Assembly: GCA_029934215.1 (NCBI GenBank)
Contig: JAOZMR010000202.1
Coordinates: 1 to 5,377 of the forward strand
Length of the DNA: 5,377 bases
Direction: 5' to 3'
From: Pontiellaceae bacterium
GTDB lineage: Bacteria > Verrucomicrobiota > Kiritimatiellia > Kiritimatiellales > Tichowtungiaceae
The notes under the pieces were generated by a model. It did no database searches. It was not told the origin of the DNA and worked only from the letters and a program-made list of their open reading frames with translations. The translations under genes were made by a program, and so were the position numbers. Below are positions 1 through 5,377 of the stretch, in pieces; position 1 is the stretch's first letter, and the number at the start of each line of letters is the position of its first letter.

Positions 1-3000
1 GGTCATTAGGTATGGCTAATTTCAGCATACTTGATTCAGAACCATATTCACAACCAATTATTACTGATTTGCCAATCTTTAGTAATTTTGTAGCCTCCAA
101 CCAATCTCTATTCCAAGGTGAAAATCCGATTCAAACTGATGTTGGTGAGTGTGTGATTGATCCATCACAAATGGTTGTACTACGTGGTAAGGTGACCGAC
201 GCTCAAGCACAACCGTTAGTAGGTGTCACAGTTACAATTGATAGGCATACTGAATATGGTCAAACTTTGAGCCAAGCTGACGGTTCATTTAGCTTTGCGG
301 TTAATGCAGAGTTGTTGACAGTTAATTATGCTAAAGAAGGCTATATGCCACTTCAACGTAAAATGACTTCTCTCCGAGGCAGTTTTGCAATGGTCAGTGA
401 TGTTGCCTTGGTATTGCGTTCTCCTGAAACCCCAATTAATCAGAGTGCTGGAGGCGTGACTCCAGTGGCCGGTGAACAAGACGCAAAACTGCTCTTTCCT
501 CAAGACACTCAAGCAACGATGGTATTGCCTGACTGTTCAGTGCAAACTTTGTCTAATGATATAGCGGTACGGGCTACTGAATATACAGTGGGCGACCCAG
601 GTGTCTATAGTATGACTGAAGGAGACCCTGATTCACAACGGAAAGTCGCCTCACAAATGCCTTTTCCTTTACCACCAGGCACCGGTTATACTTATGCCCT
701 TGAACTGAGTGTTGATCAAGCCACTGATACTAGAGGACGGCCCAGGGCAAGAGAAGTTAATTTTGACCAAACTTTGCCACTTTATGTTGATAATTTCCTA
801 AACTTTCCAGTGGGTGATTCTGTGCCTACCGGTTGGTATGATAGGACACAATCTGCCTGGATACCGTCTAAAGATGGTCGTATTGTCAAATTATTAAGTA
901 TTGATGATGGTTTGGCTGTTTTAGATATTGAGGGCAGTGGTCAACCTGCTACTTTACAAGCGTTAGCGGAGTTAGGCGTTACCGAGGCGGAAAGACGACA
1001 AGTTGCGGTTTCCCATGAAGTTGGTAAAACGCTATGGCGTGTACCAATTGAACATTTTTCACCTTGGGATTGCAATTGGCCTTTTGGTCCACCTGAAGAT
1101 GCCACAGGGCCTAACGTCCCAGAAGGCGATACCAAAGATGACGATAAAGAAGAGGACCCTTGCGAAAAAGCAGGCTGCATTATTGAAGCCGAAAATCAGG
1201 TTTTAGGTGAAACCATACCTATTGTTGGTACACCTTTTAATTTGAATTATAGAAGTAGCCGAGTACCGGGGCGTAAATCGGCTTATACGTTAGATATTCC
1301 AGTGTATAGTGAAGCTGAACCATTGCCACCAAGTATTCAACGAATTGAGGTTGAAGTTAATATTGCAGGGCAACAAATCCAGGAAATTTATCCCAAAGAC
1401 AATGTGCCTAAAACCGACACTTTTGTCTGGGATGGTTTAGATGCTTTTGGTCGTCGTTTACAAGGGCAACATAATGCTGATGTACGCATAAGTTATGTGT
1501 ATAAAGGCGATTATAAAAAACCAGTGAGTGGAACAAACTCCAGTTTTGGTTTGTCTTCAGGCAGTGCCATTTCCGGTGACAAAGCGCGGCAGGAAATTTC
1601 ATATGATAAAAAATATGCTCGATTACTCGGAGTTTGGAATGCACAAGTGGCTGGCTTTGGTGGCTTAACCCTCGACATTCATCATGCTTATGATCAAACT
1701 ACCAATACGCTTTATCGTGGTGATGGGAGCCAAAAAAAGGTTAGTCACACTGATAGACCTTCGCCTCCCTACAAACCTGGACCTGAACACGAATATGTTG
1801 AACTAACTGACAACGATATTCGCATTACACATTGCACCACCGAAGAAAATTCGTGTGGTAAAGTGTTGGTTGGTGCGGCTCGTATTGATACTGATAGTAT
1901 TCAATGGATTAGTCCAGATACAGCTAATTATTTTTCTGTAAGTGGAAATCATGTCTTTGGTTTCACTGGTCCATCTAACGATAATTCTACTCAGTCTGTG
2001 GATAATCAATGGGGTTTTCAAGGGGATAGTGCAAGTTCTTATATTAGCAATCCTCAACCATCAGGAGCTGCACCAAGTATTGGTCATTTTTTTGCCCCAG
2101 ATAGAGAAGGTGGTTTTTCCAATGGTAATTACTATTCTGCTCAAATAACAGACCAAAAGTCTGGTAGTCGAACTATTGAATTGAAGGGTGAAGGTATAAA
2201 CGATAATTTTGTTACACCGGCGATTACCTTAGACATTCAAGTCAATGGGGAAACTGTACCGATGAATGATGCTTCGGCTCATTGCGTTTCTGCATCAACC
2301 GGTGGTGAAGTCATTTTCACAATAACACCAAAGGTTAATAATGATTTAGTGGCCACGATGGGAACTGCACCAGTTCAACATGTTATGCTGGAGTGGTGTT
2401 CCAATGACAATTACGATCCGCATTTCATAACGGAAAGTATGACTCCCAACAATTTTGCACTGAATGATTATTATCATCACATAAAGACTTATGATTGTGA
2501 TAAATTATTGGTCAGTGTCAATAAGACCATTGAATTGAAGGCTACCCATCAACGGGATACGGAAAGTGGTTTTATTGATTACACCTTCTCCGTGCGTGGA
2601 CACTATGATCGGCTTAAACCTGCTAAATGGCTTGGTAGTCATAAAACCTTTCATTTAATCTCGTTAAGTGACAACACGCGCCGGCGCAAAGATTTTGAAT
2701 TGACAGACTTGCTCTATCCTTATTCAGAAGAGCTTGAAAAACGGGCCACTCGTTCTTCTGACAATTGTCCTTTCGACGAAAACAACGACCAGTCATTCAA
2801 TGGCACTATTGCCTCACAAGATGGTGGATTACTCTATCAATTTGAAAAAGGCCATCATGTACAAACCTTGGACAGCTTGATGGGTACCGTTATTTACACG
2901 TTTACTTATAACGGTAGCGGCTATCTAATTGAAATTGTAGATATTGATGGTGATACGACCACCATTGAACGCGATGCCGAAAATAAACCAGTAGCGATTG

Positions 3001-5377
3001 TGGCACCTTATGGACAACGTACCACGTTGACTTTGGATGCCAATGGTTATCTGGCTTCAGCCACGAATCCTGCTAATGAGACCTATCAATTGGTTTATAC
3101 GCCAGATGGCTTATTGACGCAATACATTGATCCGCGTGGCAATGCTGATAACTTTGAATATGACGCTCTGGGATTATTTGTAAAAAATGTGAATCCCGTC
3201 AACGGTGGTTATACCGTCACGCGCACTGACTTTGATACGCCAGAGGCTAAAGGGCATATCACCACGATGATGACTGCTGAAGGGCGTAAAACGGAGTACA
3301 AAGTGGCTACCGTGAACGGTAAGCGCGAGCGTACCAATACTGCCCCGGATGGCACGGTAACGCAATCGCTTAAAAAACTAGAAGGTGATAAAACCATCAG
3401 AACGACGAGCCATGCCGATGGGACTTTCATCTGGACGATGGAAGAACCTGATACGCGCTTGGTGGGTTCGATGCAATCAGCTACGCCGAAATTGACCGCG
3501 ATTGTTATGCCTAGTGACTTAAAAGCCGAAATTGGCATGGAAACCATCACCGATCCGCCAGCGTATGCAGATGACTATGATCCTTTAAATCTAAATACCT
3601 TGACGCAAAAAGTCACAGTCAATGGACGAGTTAGTACTAGTGTGTTTGATAAAACAGCTAAAACTATTACTGCTACCAGTGCCACCGGTAGGCAAAGTCT
3701 TTCAGTATTGGATGATAAAGGCCGTGTTATCAAGGAACAAGTGGCTGGTTTTGCTGATACTGCATACAGTTACGATGATCGTGGTCGTTTAACAACTGTT
3801 AGTGTTGGAGAAGGTATTGATCTGAGAACTGCAACATTGAGCTATGATAGTCAGGGCAATATTGAAAAAGTCACTGATGCGTTAAATCGTGAAGTTAGTT
3901 TTAGTTATGATGCAGTGGGGCGAGTGATTAGCCAAGTTTTAACTGATGGTCGGCAAATTTTATATAGTTATGATGCTGGTGGCAATGTTGTTGCGATTAC
4001 ACCACCCGGTCGTCCAGCTCATAGTTTTGCCTATAATGGTAAAAATTTGCAGAGCCAATATACACCACCAGACGCCGGTTTGGTAATGCCGCAAACGCAA
4101 TATCTTTATAATCGGGATGAGCAATTAACTAAAATTGTACGGCCTGATGGTCAAGCTGTTGATTTTGCTTATGATGCAACCAAGGGACGATTAAACACCC
4201 TAAATACACCGCATGGGCAATATAGTTATGCTTATGATGAGCAAAGCGGTAATCTAACTGCTGTTACTGCACCTGATGGTGGTACGTTAAGTTATCAATA
4301 TGATGGTTCTTTGCCGTTATCGGTGACTTGGGGTAATGGTCAGCTAAATGGTAGTTTGGCGGTTACTTATGATAATAATTTTCGAGTAACAGCAACCAAT
4401 ATTAATGGTGAAAATAGCATTGAGTATCAGTATGATGCTGATAGTTTGTTGATCAAAGCGGGAGATTTAAATCTCATTCGTGATGAACAAAATGGCCTGC
4501 TGATAGGCACGCAATTGTATGGTGCTATTACTCAACGTACTTACAATCAATTTGGTGAATTGACAAGTGATGCTGCTAGTCATATTATCGCTACCCAGTA
4601 TGGTAATGGTTATACTCGTGATAAATTAGGGCGAATAACGCAGAAAGTGGAAAGTATTCAAGGTGCAAGTACCACTTATGCTTATGAGTATGATTCGGCC
4701 GGGCGGTTAATTACCGTAATGCAAGATGGTATTATAACAGAGCAATATAGCTATGATGCTAATGGTAACCGTAATTATTTTAGTGCTAATTTGGTAGTGG
4801 GTGGTATTGCTGAAGGTAGTTATGATGAGCAAGATCGTTTACTCCAATATGGTGATAATACCTATGCTTATACTGATAATGGTGAGTTGTTGAGTAAAAC
4901 CAGTAATGGTGCTACTACACAGTATAATTATGATGTATTGGGTAATCTGCGTTCAGTTCAATTGCCGGATGGTAGGCAGATTGAGTATGTGATTGATGCT
5001 AGTGGTCGGCGTTTGGGTAAAAAGCTAAATGGTGTTTTAACTCAAGGCTTTTTGTATCAAGGTAGTCTTAATCCAGTTGCGGAGTTTGATGGAAATGGTA
5101 CTTTGGTGGCTCGGTTTGTGTATGGCTCCAAAGCTAATGTGCCTGATTATATTATTAAGGCTGGTAGTATTTATCGTATTTTCAGTGATCATTTGGGTAG
5201 TCCACGTTTGATAATTAATCTTGATACCGATGATATTGTACAACGTATTGATTATGATGCGTTTGGTAATGTTGTCTTTGATAGTAATCCTGGATTCCAA
5301 CCATTTGGGTTTGCTGGTGGGATTTATGATGTTGATACTGGATTGGTGCGGTTTGGTGCTAGGGATTATGATGCTGA
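1..5377 (+). CDS. Giant RHS/YD-repeat protein, partial at both ends
   Basis: One open frame runs through the whole window, with 1791 complete codons and no stop, and it is open at both edges. The product is an RHS-repeat protein of the teneurin-like type. A TTR/carboxypeptidase-regulatory-like domain and a conserved plug-like region precede a long YD-repeat shell that ends in the RHS-associated core. In known members the shell is a hollow beta barrel that encloses a C-terminal toxic or otherwise variable domain, and the protein is exported or displayed for contact with other cells. That role is inferred here. No signal peptide is visible. The first in-frame ATG (base 12) lacks a properly spaced ribosome binding site and is followed by a non-signal-like sequence, so the true start probably lies upstream. 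All 11 cysteines fall before residue 923. The C-terminal effector domain is outside the window. Family assignment is very secure; the biological role is not. Confidence 0.95.
180..368 (+). other. Carboxypeptidase-regulatory-like (TTR-fold) domain
   Basis: Residues 60-122 have the classic pattern of this seven-stranded beta-sandwich. It opens with LRGKVTD, followed by PLVGVTVTI, then the turn QADGSFSF and the final strand with KEGYMPLQ. Domains of this type are structural modules of secreted and surface proteins and have no catalytic role. In teneurins a related TTR domain sits just before the shell, which fits the order seen here. The roughly 57 residues before it are not recognised; they include one cysteine (C50) and probably belong to a preceding domain that starts outside the window. 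Confidence 0.85.
519..1112 (+). other. Conserved plug-like region upstream of the RHS shell
   Basis: Residues 173-370 match from memory a region shared by large bacterial RHS proteins that carry an N-terminal TTR-like domain. Landmarks are LPPGTGYTYALELSVD (223-238), YVDNFLNFPVG (261-271), the GWYDR...AWIPSKDGR stretch (277-293), and HFSPWDCNWPFGPP (351-364), which closes the region. Between them, near residue 340, lies the short segment VGKTLWRVPI. It is rich in aromatic residues and proline, beta-strand-like, and probably packs against or plugs the end of the shell, as the FN-plug does in teneurins. That structural role is an inference from position. No catalytic residues are apparent. Cysteines at 178 and 357 fall in this region. 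Confidence 0.65.
1122..1160 (+). other. Acidic interdomain linker
   Basis: Residues 374-386 read EGDTKDDDKEEDP. The stretch is almost wholly charged, with eight acidic residues in thirteen. It lies between C357 in the WDCNWPFGPP motif and the pair C387/C392. The composition indicates a flexible, solvent-exposed hinge between the plug-like region and the next conserved module. A calcium-binding role cannot be shown from the sequence. Confidence 0.6.
1161..1742 (+). other. Conserved pre-shell module of large RHS proteins
   Basis: Residues 387-580 begin with two cysteines (387, 392) and continue through the motif around IIEAENQVLGE, then GTPFNLNYRSSRVPGR (409-424), a common opening of the RHS shell region in this subfamily. 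Later come TFVWDGLDAFGRRLQG (473-488) and the very characteristic WNAQVAGFGGLTLDIHHAYD (545-564), followed by TLYRGDG (569-575). The strand pattern suggests beta-sandwich modules leading into the shell. In relatives known to me this module is usually followed by NHL repeats, but here an unrelated-looking segment follows. The last codons contain a run of seven adenines at the junction. Confidence 0.75.
1743..2801 (+). other. Unrecognised cysteine-containing insert in the RHS protein
   Basis: Residues 581-933 match no family I recognise. They replace what is commonly an NHL beta-propeller between the LYRGDG motif and the DGGLLYQF motif. Three parts can be seen. The first (about 581-719) is rich in Asn, Ser, Gly and Pro and is probably loosely structured. 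The second (about 720-880) has alternating hydrophobic strands such as RTIELKG, AITLDIQVNG and GEVIFTITP, and looks like an Ig-like beta-sandwich. The third (about 880-932) is charged, with the basic cluster TRRRK at 892-896. Six cysteines (611, 618, 761, 799, 832, 922) could form three disulfides if the protein is exported. A receptor-binding or adhesion module is possible, but nothing in the sequence proves it. Confidence 0.6.
2802..3599 (+). other. Degenerate strand-repeat region at the start of the YD shell
   Basis: Residues 934-1199 open with the family motif around DGGLLYQFEKG (940-950), then FTYNGSGYLIEI (967-978) and DGDTTTIERD (982-991), a repeat unit in which the dyad is YN. Further units include IVAPYGQRTTL, LDANGYL (1011-1017), YTPDGLLTQYIDPRGN (1032-1047) and FEYDALG (1051-1057). 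After about residue 1060 the repeats lose the YD signature but keep short strand-turn-strand units with PDGT and HADGT turns. This region should form the first turns of the shell spiral. Codons here are noticeably richer in C- and G-ending forms, especially between about bases 3190 and 3590, than in the array that follows. Confidence 0.8.
3600..5120 (+). repeat. YD-repeat array forming the RHS shell
   Basis: Residues 1200-1706 are a tandem array of YD repeats of the general form YxYDxxGRLxxVxxPDGxxxxY. Tyrosine of the dyad falls at 1257, 1281, 1302, 1323, 1390, 1411, 1433, 1456, 1477, 1563, 1584, 1607 and 1643, with YN variants at 1344, 1369 and 1514. Consecutive well-formed units are 20-24 residues apart, mostly 21. 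Typical units are YSYDDRGRLTTV, FSYDAVGRVISQ, YEYDSAGRLITV and YSYDANGNR. In known structures such repeats wind into a spiralling beta sheet that makes a closed hollow shell. The array contains no cysteine. Almost every YD dyad is written TATGAT, so the repeats are also similar at DNA level. Confidence 0.92.
5121..5377 (+). other. RHS repeat-associated core domain, cut by the window end
   Basis: Residues 1707-1791 carry the hallmark of the RHS-associated core. KANVPDY (1710-1716) leads to SDHLGSPR (1728-1735), then RIDYDAFGNV (1748-1757), NPGFQPFGFAGG (1762-1773), and TGLVRFGARDYDA (1779-1791). The family normally continues with an acidic residue and a GRW...DP motif that marks the end of the shell and the start of the hypervariable C-terminal domain. 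Those parts lie to the right of the window. The closing aspartates used for self-cleavage in some RHS proteins are also beyond the edge, so it cannot be judged whether this protein is cleaved. Confidence 0.93.

Noticed and set aside
12..14. ATG as the possible start of the gene
   Set aside because: The frame is open to the window edge before it, AGG lies only one base upstream (too close), and no signal peptide follows. It could be a start only if the upstream sequence proves otherwise.
1131..1157. DDDK stretch resembling an enteropeptidase-type cleavage site
   Set aside because: It is a generic acidic linker. The resemblance is to a eukaryotic digestive protease site and carries no meaning in this setting.
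1716..1724. RGD tripeptide in LYRGDG as an integrin-binding motif
   Set aside because: The position corresponds to the common LY-x-GDG element of the family, so the Arg before Gly-Asp is probably incidental.
1736..1778. Possible stem-loop downstream of the A-rich run (AGGTT pairing with AACCT)
   Set aside because: Only five base pairs with a loop of about thirty bases and mismatches on both sides, so it is too weak to call.
1942..2148. Plus-strand open frame of 68 codons with a hydrophobic start
   Set aside because: It is in another phase from the main frame, within a continuous coding region, and its hydrophobic look comes from reading the coding strand out of frame. No ribosome binding site stands out. 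The same applies to the 1003-1206 plus-strand frame.
3209..3550. Minus-strand open frame of 113 codons
   Set aside because: It lies entirely antisense to the continuous RHS frame, in its more G+C-rich stretch, and its translation has no recognisable motif. The overlapping 3174-3365 frame on the same strand is likewise a shadow.
5037..5300. Minus-strand open frame of 87 codons
   Set aside because: It is antisense to the highly conserved RHS core. Its Ile/Asn/Thr-rich translation is what the complement of repeated TATGAT, GGT and AAT codons gives.

Overview
The window is filled by one uninterrupted plus-strand reading frame whose complete codons start at base 3. It holds 1791 sense codons with no stop. 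The two bases at the left edge end a codon NGG and the two at the right edge begin a codon GAN. Neither can be a stop, so the gene runs off both ends. No RNA gene, promoter, terminator, insertion sequence or CRISPR array was seen, and there is no intergenic space. Residue n below means the codon at bases 3n to 3n+2.

The product is a very large RHS/YD-repeat protein, a bacterial relative of the teneurin/Tc-toxin shell proteins. In order it has: a carboxypeptidase-regulatory-like (transthyretin-fold) domain at residues 60-122; a conserved proline/tryptophan-rich region at 173-370; a short acidic linker; a conserved pre-shell module ending in HHAYD...LYRGDG at 387-580; an unrecognised 353-residue segment with six cysteines at 581-933; a degenerate strand-repeat region at 934-1199; a clear YD-repeat array with about 21-residue spacing at 1200-1706; and the start of the RHS-associated core (DHLGSPR, DYDAFGN, FGARDYDA). 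The sequence is cut just before the expected GRW...DP motif. In this family the variable C-terminal domain, often a toxin, and its immunity gene lie further downstream, so the effector cannot be seen here.

The most interesting part is residues 581-933. In homologues as I remember them, an NHL beta-propeller often sits at this place. Here a cysteine-containing, apparently beta-rich segment takes its position. Codon use also changes near base 3590: Asp GAC is fairly common upstream and almost absent downstream, which suggests that the shell and the N-terminal part have different histories.

The composition is AT-leaning and most codons end in A or T. The subfamily resembles RHS proteins of Gram-negative bacteria, most likely Proteobacteria. 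A gammaproteobacterium is plausible, but the window has no marker that settles it.
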